From positions 1 to 5,234 of the forward strand of contig JAEZZU010000156.1 in assembly GCA_023418355.1 (NCBI GenBank): 5,234 bases of DNA, written 5' to 3'. The DNA is from Pseudomonadota bacterium. Lineage in GTDB: Bacteria; Pseudomonadota; Gammaproteobacteria; Burkholderiales; Burkholderiaceae_C. The notes below the pieces were generated by a model. It searched no databases. It was not told the DNA's origin and worked only from the letters and a program-made list of their open reading frames with translations. Made by a program: the position numbers and the translations under genes. The stretch's first letter is position 1. The number at the start of each line of letters is the position of its first letter. Shown here piece after piece: positions 1 to 5,234 of this stretch.

Positions 1-16
1 CGAGAGATCAAAGCGC

Positions 17-505
17 ATGGCGATCGTTGTCAACAAACCCCTTCCCGAATTTGAAGCCAACGCTACAGGTGGCGTGAAGGTATCCAATACCTCGCACACA
101 GGCCAGATTCTGATCCTGTACTTCTACCCCAAGGACAATACGCCTGGTTGCACCACCGAAGCCATGCAGTTCCGGGACAAGCACAAAGAATTTGAAAAGG
201 CTGGCGCCATTGTGTTTGGCGTTTCTCGCGACAACATGAAGTCGCACGACGACTTCAAGGCCAAGCTGGAACTGCCCTTCGAACTGATTGCAGACACCGA
301 AGAGAAGATGTGCCACATGTTCGGCGTCGTCAAGAACAAGATCATGTACGGCAAGAAGGTCAAGGGCATCGAGCGCTCCACATTCCTGATCGACGCCAAT
401 GGTATTTTGGTGCAAGAGTGGCGCGGTCTGAAGGTGCCCGGTCACGTGGACGAAGTGCTCAAGGCTGTCAAGGCTCTGAAGACTGCCGCCAAGAAGGCTG
501 CCTAA
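17..505 (+). CDS. bcp: Peroxiredoxin, Bcp/PrxQ family (thiol peroxidase)
   Basis: This 162-residue cytoplasmic protein (no signal peptide or membrane segment) is predicted to reduce hydrogen peroxide and organic hydroperoxides using thiols such as thioredoxin. The thioredoxin-fold peroxiredoxin active site is visible as YPKDNTPGCT at residues 37-46, with the peroxidatic Cys at 45 and the conserved Thr at 42. The conserved active-site Arg is Arg120 in the ERSTFLID strand. Length is close to the usual 150-160 residues, plus a Lys/Ala-rich tail. The Cys five residues after the peroxidatic Cys, which resolves the disulfide in E. coli Bcp, is Met50 here. The only other Cys is Cys99, so the enzyme may be 1-Cys or use an atypical resolving residue. 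The ATG at 17 gives the normal family N-terminus; a purine-rich GAGAGA at 2-7 is a plausible weak ribosome binding site. The upstream context is cut off by the window edge. The family call is secure; the exact cycle is inference. Confidence 0.95.
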   Translation: MAIVVNKPLPEFEANATGGVKVSNTSHTGQILILYFYPKDNTPGCTTEAMQFRDKHKEFEKAGAIVFGVSRDNMKSHDDFKAKLELPFELIADTEEKMCHMFGVVKNKIMYGKKVKGIERSTFLIDANGILVQEWRGLKVPGHVDEVLKAVKALKTAAKKAA

Positions 506-523
506 GCCACATACATTCTGCGG

Positions 524-543
524 TGTCTGCTGCCATGCAGACA
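524..543. repeat. Small inverted repeat downstream of bcp
   Basis: TGTCTGC (524-530) and GCAGACA (537-543) form a perfect 7-bp stem with a 6-nt loop, 19 bases after the bcp stop codon. No T-run follows, so it is not a terminator by itself. It may protect the 3' end of the bcp message, but this is inference. Confidence 0.5.
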
Positions 544-559
544 GCAGGATATGCATAAT

Positions 560-586
560 GGGGCATGCCTTTGCGCACCATGCCCC
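560..586. repeat. 8-bp inverted repeat between bcp and phoH-like gene
   Basis: GGGGCATG (560-567) and CATGCCCC (579-586) are perfectly complementary across an 11-nt loop. No T-run follows. It lies between the small hairpin at 524-543 and the terminator at 613-652, so it would be the middle of three stem-loops in the bcp 3' untranslated region. Its function is unknown; an mRNA-stabilising hairpin or a protein binding site are both possible. Confidence 0.5.
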
Positions 587-612
587 TGCATTGCCAACAA
601 CCCTTTGCTACC

Positions 613-652
613 AAAGCCGCCTGGGCTCGCGCCCGGCGGCTTTGTGCTTTTT
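613..652 (+). terminator. Intrinsic terminator after bcp
   Basis: The arms AAAGCCGCC (613-621) and GGCGGCTTT (635-643) form a perfect 9-bp stem. It continues after one bulged base into GGGC/GCCC (623-626 with 631-634) closed by a 4-nt loop. A T-rich tract including five consecutive T (648-652) follows. This is the expected end of the bcp transcript and separates it from the phoH-like gene that begins 31 bases later. Confidence 0.85.
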
Positions 653-682
653 GCAGCCCTGAAAACAAGGACTGAAACACTT

Positions 683-2566
683 ATGCCATTGCCTCCAGCC
701 CCCTCCAAACGCGCCGCGCGCGTTACCAAGGAAGCTTTTGAAGTTACCGCCCGTGCACCCAAGCGCGCCACAGGTGCCAAACCCGCTGTCGTCACGCTGG
801 ATGACGAGCTGCCAGCCGCCGTGGCCGCAGCCCCTGCCGCTACAGCAGCACCACGTAGCCGCAAGAAAGCTGCTGCGCCTGCCAACCATGCAGCCAGCGC
901 AGCCACCAATACCGCCGCCATGCTGCTGGCCCAGCAGCGCGCTGCAGTTCAGGCCGCACAGAGCGCTGCCGCCGTACCGCCCGCTGCCGCCTCCAAAACT
1001 CCAGCGCCAACCGCCACCACAGCAGTCGCAACCCCTACTGCTACTGCTACTGCTGCTACTGCCCCCGCGCCTGTGCCTGCGAAAGCACCCGTCAAGGCCA
1101 CAGCACCCAGCAGCAAGCCCGTCAACACAGCCAAGCCCAAGACAGCCAGCCCGATCAGCAAAAAGCGCAGTGACCAGTCCTGCCTGTTTGTGCTGGACAC
1201 CAATGTGCTGCTGCACGACCCCACCAGCATCTTCCGCTTTGAAGAGCACGACATCTTCCTGCCCATGGTGGTGCTGGAAGAGCTGGACGCGCACAAGAAG
1301 GGCATGACAGAAGTGGCCCGCAATGGTCGCCAGGTCAGCCGCACGCTGGATGCCCTGGTCGATGCCCAGAAGGACGCCGACCTGGCCGCAGGCCTGCGCC
1401 TGGACGCCACCGGCCACAAGACCGCCACCGGCCACCTGTTCTTCCAGACGGTGCCGCTGGACTACAAGCTGCCCTCCAGCCTGCCCCAGGGCAAGGCGGA
1501 CAACCAGATTCTGGGCGTGGTGCAGGCTCTGCGCATGCTCAAGCAGGGTCAGCAGGAAGTGGTACTGGTGTCCAAGGACATCAATATGCGCGTCAAGGCG
1601 CGCGCACTGGGCCTGCCCGCCGAAGACTACCGCAACGACAAGACGCTGGACGACGGCGACCTGCTGTACACCGGCAGCCTGGCCCTGCCCGCGGACTTCT
1701 GGAAAAAAGCCAAGAACGTGGAGAGCTGGCAGGACCGCGGCAAGACCTTCTACAGCTTCACCAGCCCGCTCACCAGCCAGATGCTGATCAACCAGTACGT
1801 GTACTTTGAGGCCCCAAACGAGCCCAGCCTGCACGCGCGCGTGGTGGAAATCCGCGACAAGACCGCGGTACTGGAAACCCTGCGCGACTACACCAGCAGC
1901 AAGTACAGCGTCTGGGGCGTGAACGCACGCAACCGCGAGCAGAACTTTGCACTGAACCTGCTCATGGACCCCAACATCGACTTCGTCAGCCTGACCGGCA
2001 CCGCCGGTACCGGCAAGACGCTGATGGCGCTGGCCGCAGGTCTGTCGCAGGTGCTGGATGACCGCCGCTACACGGAAATCATCATGACCCGTGCCACGGT
2101 CAGCGTGGGCGAAGACATTGGCTTTCTGCCCGGCACCGAAGAAGAAAAGATGGGCCCCTGGATGGGCGCGCTGGACGACAACCTGGAGTTCCTGGCCAAG
2201 GGCGACGGCGGCAACCCCGGCGAATGGGGCCGTGCAGCCACCAACGAGCTGATCCGCAGCCGCATCAAGATCAAGAGCATGAACTTCATGCGCGGCCGTA
2301 CCTTCCTGAACAAGTGGGTCATCATCGACGAGGCGCAGAACCTGACGCCCAAGCAGATGAAGACGCTGATCACGCGCGCCGGCCCAGGCACCAAGATCAT
2401 CTGCATGGGTAACTTGGCGCAGATCGACACACCGTATCTGACCGAAGGCTCCTCGGGCCTGACCTTTGCCGTGGACCGCTTCAAGGGCTGGGCACACGGC
2501 GGTCACATCCAGCTGGCACGCGGCGAGCGCTCGCGCCTGGCTGACTTTGCCAGCGAGGTGCTGTGA
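683..2566 (+). CDS. PIN domain + PhoH-family ATPase (YlaK/PhoH2-like), with long low-complexity N-terminus
   Basis: The protein is 627 residues, predicted to be a cytoplasmic ribonuclease fused to a PhoH ATPase. Residues 1 to about 165 are Ala/Pro/Thr/Lys-rich and probably disordered. A PIN nuclease domain follows (about 167-305), with acidic residues where the family places its metal ligands: Asp172 (LDTNVLLHD), Glu199/Glu200 (VLEELD), Asp273 (ADNQIL) and Asp299 (SKDINMR). The C-terminal third is the PhoH ATPase: Walker A GTAGTGKT at 439-446 (Lys445), Walker B VIIDEAQN with Asp549/Glu550, and MGNLAQID near 575-582. This architecture matches the YlaK/PhoH2 type; mycobacterial PhoH2 is reported to have RNA helicase and RNase activity. 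I chose the ATG at 683, preceded by AAGGA at 667-671. The in-frame ATG at 551 would translate through the GGGGCATG hairpin and the bcp terminator. The stop overlaps the next gene by one base. The substrate is unknown. Confidence 0.92.
   Translation: MPLPPAPSKRAARVTKEAFEVTARAPKRATGAKPAVVTLDDELPAAVAAAPAATAAPRSRKKAAAPANHAASAATNTAAMLLAQQRAAVQAAQSAAAVPPAAASKTPAPTATTAVATPTATATAATAPAPVPAKAPVKATAPSSKPVNTAKPKTASPISKKRSDQSCLFVLDTNVLLHDPTSIFRFEEHDIFLPMVVLEELDAHKKGMTEVARNGRQVSRTLDALVDAQKDADLAAGLRLDATGHKTATGHLFFQTVPLDYKLPSSLPQGKADNQILGVVQALRMLKQGQQEVVLVSKDINMRVKARALGLPAEDYRNDKTLDDGDLLYTGSLALPADFWKKAKNVESWQDRGKTFYSFTSPLTSQMLINQYVYFEAPNEPSLHARVVEIRDKTAVLETLRDYTSSKYSVWGVNARNREQNFALNLLMDPNIDFVSLTGTAGTGKTLMALAAGLSQVLDDRRYTEIIMTRATVSVGEDIGFLPGTEEEKMGPWMGALDDNLEFLAKGDGGNPGEWGRAATNELIRSRIKIKSMNFMRGRTFLNKWVIIDEAQNLTPKQMKTLITRAGPGTKIICMGNLAQIDTPYLTEGSSGLTFAVDRFKGWAHGGHIQLARGERSRLADFASEVL
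1035..1061 (+). repeat. CTACTG short tandem repeat inside the phoH-like gene
   Basis: Three consecutive CTACTG hexamers (1035-1052) are followed by CTG and a fourth CTACTG (1056-1061). They encode part of the alternating Ala/Thr stretch in the disordered N-terminus. The 6-bp unit is a multiple of three, so copy-number change would lengthen or shorten the linker without shifting the frame. Confidence 0.7.
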
Positions 2567-2967
2567 TGGCGATCAGCTGGGTCAGCGCACTGAAACTGGT
2601 GCCCTGGGGCGATGTGATTCAGGCTGCCCCTACGGTACTCAAGGCCGCCAAGGGCCTGATGAAGAAAAGCCCCGAGCAGGAACTGGAAGATGCCGCACAG
2701 GCAGCCTTTCCTGCCGGTGCCGAAAGCCACGCGCCTGCAGCCAATGCGGGCGAGCTGGCACTGCAGAAGGTGGCCCAGCTGGAGGCCCGCATTCAGCAGC
2801 TGGAAGCCGCGCAGCACGCCTCGAACCAGGTACTGGAAAAAATGGCCGAACAGCAGGCACAGATCGTCAAGACCGTAGGCCTGCTGCGCACCGGTGCCAC
2901 GCGCCTGGCGTGGGCCTGCGGCATTCTGAGCGTGGTGGTGATCGGCTTGCTGGTCTATAGCTTCTAG
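2566..2967 (+). CDS. Hypothetical coiled-coil protein with C-terminal membrane anchor
   Basis: I do not recognise this 133-residue protein. Residues 1-34 are amphipathic with two Trp and a basic KKS end. Residues 35-62 are Ala/Pro/Glu-rich and likely flexible. Residues 63-108 show heptad-like spacing of Leu/Ile/Val with many Gln, Glu and Ala, consistent with a coiled coil. Residues about 114-131 are a hydrophobic helix (GILSVVVIGLLVY) ending two residues from the C-terminus. Arg108 and Arg113 before it suggest that the N-terminal part is cytoplasmic, as in tail-anchored proteins. There is no signal peptide. The ATG at 2566 shares its A with the TGA of the phoH-like gene, and GAGGTG at 2555-2560 lies five bases upstream, so translational coupling is likely. 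A GTG one codon earlier is also in frame but less likely. The pairing suggests a role linked to the PIN-PhoH protein, perhaps membrane tethering, which is inference. Confidence 0.8.
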   Translation: MAISWVSALKLVPWGDVIQAAPTVLKAAKGLMKKSPEQELEDAAQAAFPAGAESHAPAANAGELALQKVAQLEARIQQLEAAQHASNQVLEKMAEQQAQIVKTVGLLRTGATRLAWACGILSVVVIGLLVYSF

Positions 2968-2974
2968 CTCTCAT

Positions 2975-3063
2975 AAAAAGAGCATCCAGCGCACGATATT
3001 CATAGATTTGAGATAGATAAGCATCTGAACTCTATGAATTTCAAGCGCTAAGTGCTCTGTTTT
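2975..3063. repeat. Long imperfect palindrome, possible dispersed intergenic repeat
   Basis: Nested complementary arms can be paired by eye: AAAAAGAGCA (2975-2984) with TGCTCT-G-TTTT (3053-3063, one bulged G), AGCGC (2988-2992) with GCGCT (3045-3049), ATTCATAGA (2998-3006) with TCTATGAAT (3031-3039), and AGAT (3011-3014) with ATCT (3023-3026). The result is a single cruciform or hairpin of about 89 nt. It starts eight bases after the stop codon of the small membrane-protein gene. The T-run at 3060-3064 could let it act as a terminator on the plus strand. Its size, its symmetry and the CAAGCGCT core resemble dispersed palindromic repeats of Comamonadaceae genomes, but repetition cannot be shown from one copy. 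Confidence 0.65.
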
Positions 3064-3071
3064 TACAAGCA

Positions 3072-3107
3072 AAAAGGCCTTGTCTGATGACAAGGCCTTT
3101 TCTTTTT
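3072..3107. terminator. Bidirectional intrinsic terminator between convergent genes
   Basis: AAAAGGCCTTGTC (3072-3084) and GACAAGGCCTTTT (3089-3101) form a perfect 13-bp stem with a TGAT loop. T-runs follow on both strands: TTTTT at 3103-3107 on plus, and the complement of the A-run at 3071-3075 on minus. It would end the phoH-like/membrane-protein transcript from the left and the dnaB transcript from the right. Confidence 0.92.
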
Positions 3108-3127
3108 CCGCAAACCGGTGCAAGGGC

Positions 3128-4555
3128 TTAATAGTCGTCGCCCGCACCCATGGCCAGATTTTCGAAGCGCGTCTGGTTCTTCTGAAAGTACAGCTTCACG
3201 GTGCCTGTGGGGCCGTTACGCTGCTTGCCGATGATCACTTCCGCGATATTGGGCTCCTTGGAGTCCTTGTTGTAGTAGTCATCGCGGTAGATAAACATGA
3301 TGATGTCCGCGTCCTGCTCGATAGCGCCGGATTCACGCAAGTCAGACATCATGGGGCGCTTGTCGGTACGCTGCTCCACCGAGCGGTTGAGCTGCGACAG
3401 CGCAATTACCGGACACTGCAGCTCCTTGGCCAGCATCTTCAGGCCTCGCGAGATTTCGCCCAGCTCGGTCGCACGGTTGTCACCGCCGCCACCGCTGGAG
3501 CCACTCATCAGCTGCAAATAGTCGACCACGATCAGACCCAGCTTGCCGCAGGTACGCGCCAGACGACGCGCATTCGCGCGCAGTTCCGAAGGGGTCAGGC
3601 CCGGCGTTTCATCAATGTGCAGCGAGATCTGGCTGAGCTTTTCCACCGCCTCGGTCAGGCGCGCCCATTCATCCGGCTCGAGCTTGCCGGTACGCAGGTG
3701 CCCCTGATTCACGCGGCCAATCGAACCCACAATACGCACCGCCAGCTGGGCGGCACCCATTTCCATGGAGAAGATGGCGACCGGCAAGCCTTCGTTGAGC
3801 GCCACGTGCTCGGCAATGTTCACCGCAAACGAGGTCTTACCCATGGAAGGACGGGCCGCCAGAATCACCAGGTCACCGGCCTGCAGGCCGCTGGTCATGC
3901 GGTCCAGGTCGGCAAAGCCCGTGGGGATGCCGGTCACATCGACGGGGTTGTCCGCCATCTCCTGCACGCGGTCCAGCAGGTCGCCCACCAGCGTTTCCAT
4001 GCTCTGAAAACCCTGCTTCATGCGCGAGCCTTCTTCGCCAATGGCAAAGATCTTCTGCTCGGCCTCATCCAGAATGCGCTCCACCGGCTTGCCCTGGGGA
4101 TTCAGCGCATTGGTGGCAATTTCGTCACTCACCGTCAGCAGCTTGCGCAGGATGCCCTTCTCGCGCACGATTTCCGCATAGCGGCGGATGTTCGTAGCGC
4201 TGGGCACATACTGGGCCAGCTGGTTGAGGTAGAGGATGCCCCCCACCTCTTCGGCCTTGCCCATGCCCTGCAGGTGCTCAAACACGGTGATCACGTCCGC
4301 CGGCTTGCTTTCATTGATCAGCTTGCCGATGGCGGTGTAAATCAGCTGGTGCTCATGGCGGTAGAAATCGCGCTCGGTGAGCAAATCCCCCACACGATCC
4401 CAGGCCGAGTTATCCAGCAGCAAACCACCCAGCACACTGGATTCGGATTCCATGGAGTACTGCGGCAGGCGCAGCTTGGCCACCTGCTGGTCATCTGGTT
4501 CAGACGCAGGTGTGCCAAACACATCATCTTCCAACGGAGGCATTACAGAGGACAT
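3128..4555 (-). CDS. dnaB: Replicative DNA helicase DnaB
   Basis: DnaB is the hexameric 5'-3' helicase that unwinds DNA at the replication fork and recruits primase. This copy has 475 residues; E. coli DnaB has 471. The N-terminal domain (about 30-135, beginning PQYSMESESSVLGGLLLD) is followed by a linker and the RecA-like ATPase domain from about residue 200. Visible motifs are Walker A ARPSMGKT with Lys240, the catalytic Glu265 in FSMEM, Walker B LIVVDYLQL with Asp345, and KQRNGP with Lys444 and the probable arginine finger Arg446. A Gly/Ser run follows Walker B, before the DNR motif. No intein interrupts the Walker A region, a common insertion site in this gene. I start it at the ATG whose first base is 4555, preceded on the minus strand by a GGGTGG purine-rich stretch. 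A GTG at 4600 is in frame but adds a non-family extension, and the ATG at 4543 lacks a ribosome binding site. It appears monocistronic. Confidence 0.97.
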   Translation of the reverse strand: MSSVMPPLEDDVFGTPASEPDDQQVAKLRLPQYSMESESSVLGGLLLDNSAWDRVGDLLTERDFYRHEHQLIYTAIGKLINESKPADVITVFEHLQGMGKAEEVGGILYLNQLAQYVPSATNIRRYAEIVREKGILRKLLTVSDEIATNALNPQGKPVERILDEAEQKIFAIGEEGSRMKQGFQSMETLVGDLLDRVQEMADNPVDVTGIPTGFADLDRMTSGLQAGDLVILAARPSMGKTSFAVNIAEHVALNEGLPVAIFSMEMGAAQLAVRIVGSIGRVNQGHLRTGKLEPDEWARLTEAVEKLSQISLHIDETPGLTPSELRANARRLARTCGKLGLIVVDYLQLMSGSSGGGGDNRATELGEISRGLKMLAKELQCPVIALSQLNRSVEQRTDKRPMMSDLRESGAIEQDADIIMFIYRDDYYNKDSKEPNIAEVIIGKQRNGPTGTVKLYFQKNQTRFENLAMGAGDDY

Positions 4556-4584
4556 CGATCCACCCACAAAAAGACAAGCCTGTG

Positions 4585-4613
4585 ATCGTAACGTCAGCAC
4601 GTACTGGCGTCAT
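4585..4613 (-). promoter_or_regulatory. Candidate dnaB promoter
   Basis: Reading the minus strand, ATGACG (complement of 4608-4613) and TACGAT (complement of 4585-4590) are separated by exactly 17 bases. Each matches four of six positions of the sigma-70 consensus. Transcription would start about 20-25 bases upstream of the dnaB ATG at 4555, leaving the alternative GTG at 4600 outside the message. The match is weak and is only a candidate. Confidence 0.25.
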
Positions 4614-4680
4614 CACAGCCCTGGCAAACACGGACATGCATGCACGGCTTCCTGCCATGACATGCTTTCAAAACAGAAGC

Positions 4681-4709
4681 TGTCAGCGCTTGCTGCACAA
4701 GCGCTGACA
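4681..4709. repeat. Perfect 12-bp inverted repeat upstream of dnaB
   Basis: TGTCAGCGCTTG (4681-4692) and CAAGCGCTGACA (4698-4709) are exact complements across a 5-nt spacer. On the plus strand, a five-T run (4714-4718) follows four bases later, giving a terminator-like shape, but no plus-strand gene ends here. The CAAGCGCT octamer also occurs in the right arm of the long palindrome (3042-3049). It may be an operator, a second member of the same repeat family, or a backup terminator. Confidence 0.6.
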
Positions 4710-4714
4710 AGCAT

Positions 4715-4728
4715 TTTTATGCATAAAA
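4715..4728. repeat. 14-bp perfect palindrome
   Basis: TTTTATGCATAAAA reads identically on both strands. It sits between the 12-bp inverted repeat and the rplI terminator. It could be a binding site for a dimeric regulator, or AT-rich flanking sequence serving the T-tracts of both neighbouring hairpins. Function is not established. Confidence 0.4.
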
Positions 4729-4731
4729 CAC

Positions 4732-4755
4732 AAAAGCCGCCCGAAGGCGGCTTTT
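4732..4755 (-). terminator. Intrinsic terminator of rplI with UUCG loop
   Basis: AAAAGCCGCC (4732-4741) and GGCGGCTTTT (4746-4755) form a perfect 10-bp stem. On the minus strand the loop is TTCG closed by C-G, the very stable UUCG tetraloop, and the stem runs into TTTTGTGTTTT. It lies 31 bases beyond the rplI stop. It should end the ribosomal-protein transcript and separate it from dnaB. The near-perfect symmetry would also allow plus-strand function. Confidence 0.9.
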
Positions 4756-4786
4756 GCAGTGCAGGGAAAGATTTCCGCAGCAGTGA

Positions 4787-5234
4787 TTAGGCTTCGCCTG
4801 TCACTTCCACGTTCACTTCCACTACCACGTCAGTGTGCAGAGCCACTTCCACGGTGGAAGCAGAAACGGTCTTGATAGGACCGTTAGGCATACGCACTTG
4901 TGCCTTGTGCACGTTGAAGCCTTGGGCTGTCAGTGCATCGGCGATGTCGTAGTTGGTCACGGAACCGAACAGACGGCCGTCCACGCCAGCCTTTTGCGAC
5001 AGCTTCACGGTGAAACCGTTCAGCTTTTCGCCTTCAGCTTGTGCAGCAGCCAGCTTCTCAGCAGCAGCCTTTTCCAGTTCAGCGCGCTTGGCTTCGAATT
5101 CAGCCTTGGCTGCTTCGGTAGCACGGCGAGCCTTGCCAGAGGGGATCAGGAAGTTGCGAGCGTAGCCGTCCTTCACCTTGACGATATCGCCCAGGTTACC
5201 CAGGTTCACAACCTTTTCGAGCAGAATGATTTGC
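4787..5234 (-). CDS. rplI: 50S ribosomal protein L9 (start codon cut by window edge)
   Basis: L9 binds 23S rRNA near the base of the L1 stalk and helps maintain reading frame during translation. The visible protein begins QIILLEKVVNLGNLGDIV and carries the L9 signature GDIVKVKDGYARNFLIPSGKA. A long Ala/Glu/Lys connecting helix follows, then the C-terminal domain (KAGVDGRLFGSVTNYDIADAL) ending in EVTGEA. The last window base (5234) is the G of the start ATG; its other two bases lie just outside. The full protein is therefore 149 residues, the same length as E. coli L9, and nothing functional is missing. The GTG at 5209 is an internal Val codon, not the start. In related bacteria rplI closes an rpsF-priB-rpsR-rplI cluster with dnaB downstream, and the same rplI-dnaB order is seen here. 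Confidence 0.97.
   Translation of the reverse strand, partial: QIILLEKVVNLGNLGDIVKVKDGYARNFLIPSGKARRATEAAKAEFEAKRAELEKAAAEKLAAAQAEGEKLNGFTVKLSQKAGVDGRLFGSVTNYDIADALTAQGFNVHKAQVRMPNGPIKTVSASTVEVALHTDVVVEVNVEVTGEA

Noticed and set aside
551..682. N-terminal extension of the phoH-like protein from the ATG at 551
   Set aside because: It would translate through the GGGGCATG hairpin and the bcp terminator, has no ribosome binding site, and adds a Cys-rich non-family segment. The ATG at 683 has AAGGA upstream.
608..2506. 632-codon open frame on the minus strand across the phoH-like gene
   Set aside because: It is antisense to a gene with clear PIN and PhoH motifs, has low-complexity Gly/Ser/His/Gln-rich translation with no family resemblance, and is explained by the GC-rich codon bias of the real gene.
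3800..3870. Possible intein in dnaB at the Walker A site
   Set aside because: DnaB is a frequent intein host, but the ARPSMGKTSFA motif is continuous and the protein has normal length.
3080..4585. 501-codon open frame on the plus strand opposite dnaB
   Set aside because: It begins inside the bidirectional terminator, its translation is an Arg/His/Gln-rich shadow of dnaB, and no ribosome binding site or known domain is visible.
4556..4600. GTG start for dnaB at 4600
   Set aside because: The added 15 residues do not look like DnaB, and the start would lie upstream of the expected transcription start of the candidate promoter. The ATG at 4555 fits better.
4715..4725. DnaA-box-like TTATGCATA near dnaB
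   Set aside because: It matches the TTATCCACA consensus at only seven of nine positions and is part of a self-complementary AT palindrome. No cluster of boxes is present to suggest an origin.
4787..5209. rplI starting at the GTG at 5209
   Set aside because: The frame continues upstream to the window edge with the typical L9 N-terminus QIILLEKV, so this GTG is an internal valine codon.

Overview
The window looks like chromosome from a betaproteobacterium, most likely family Comamonadaceae (Comamonas/Delftia/Acidovorax type). The basis is moderately high GC coding sequence with Ala/Lys-rich proteins, the rplI-dnaB neighbourhood, a Bcp/PrxQ peroxiredoxin next to a PIN-PhoH ATPase gene, and intergenic palindromes built around AGCGCTTG/CAAGCGCT. 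The genus is inferred from memory of such sequences, not from a search.

Layout. (1) 17-505 (+) is a complete Bcp/PrxQ-type peroxiredoxin gene. It is followed by about 175 bp holding three successive stem-loops, the last a clear intrinsic terminator. (2) 683-2566 (+) encodes a PIN plus PhoH two-domain protein (predicted RNase fused to an ATPase) with an unusually long Ala/Pro/Thr/Lys-rich N-terminal extension. (3) 2566-2967 (+) overlaps the phoH-like stop by one base (TGATG). It encodes an unrecognised 133-residue coiled-coil protein with a single C-terminal membrane segment. (4) 2968-3127 is a convergent intergenic region with an approximately 89-nt imperfect palindrome and a perfect 13-bp bidirectional terminator. 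(5) 3128-4555 (-) is dnaB, the replicative helicase. (6) 4556-4786 holds a candidate dnaB promoter, a 12-bp inverted repeat, a 14-bp palindrome and the rplI terminator with a UUCG loop. (7) 4787-5234 (-) is rplI (ribosomal protein L9), complete except for the first two bases of its start codon, which lie just outside the window.

How the parts fit. The two strands converge at about 3.1 kb. The left half is a redox-defence gene followed by a probable two-gene phoH-like/membrane-protein transcription unit. The right half is the end of a ribosomal-protein cluster followed by dnaB, which appears to be transcribed separately. Most of the window is conserved housekeeping sequence. I see no mobile element, CRISPR array, tRNA or rRNA. 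The least explained parts are the small membrane protein coupled to the PIN-PhoH gene and the intergenic palindromes. I do not see clear evidence of an entirely new system.
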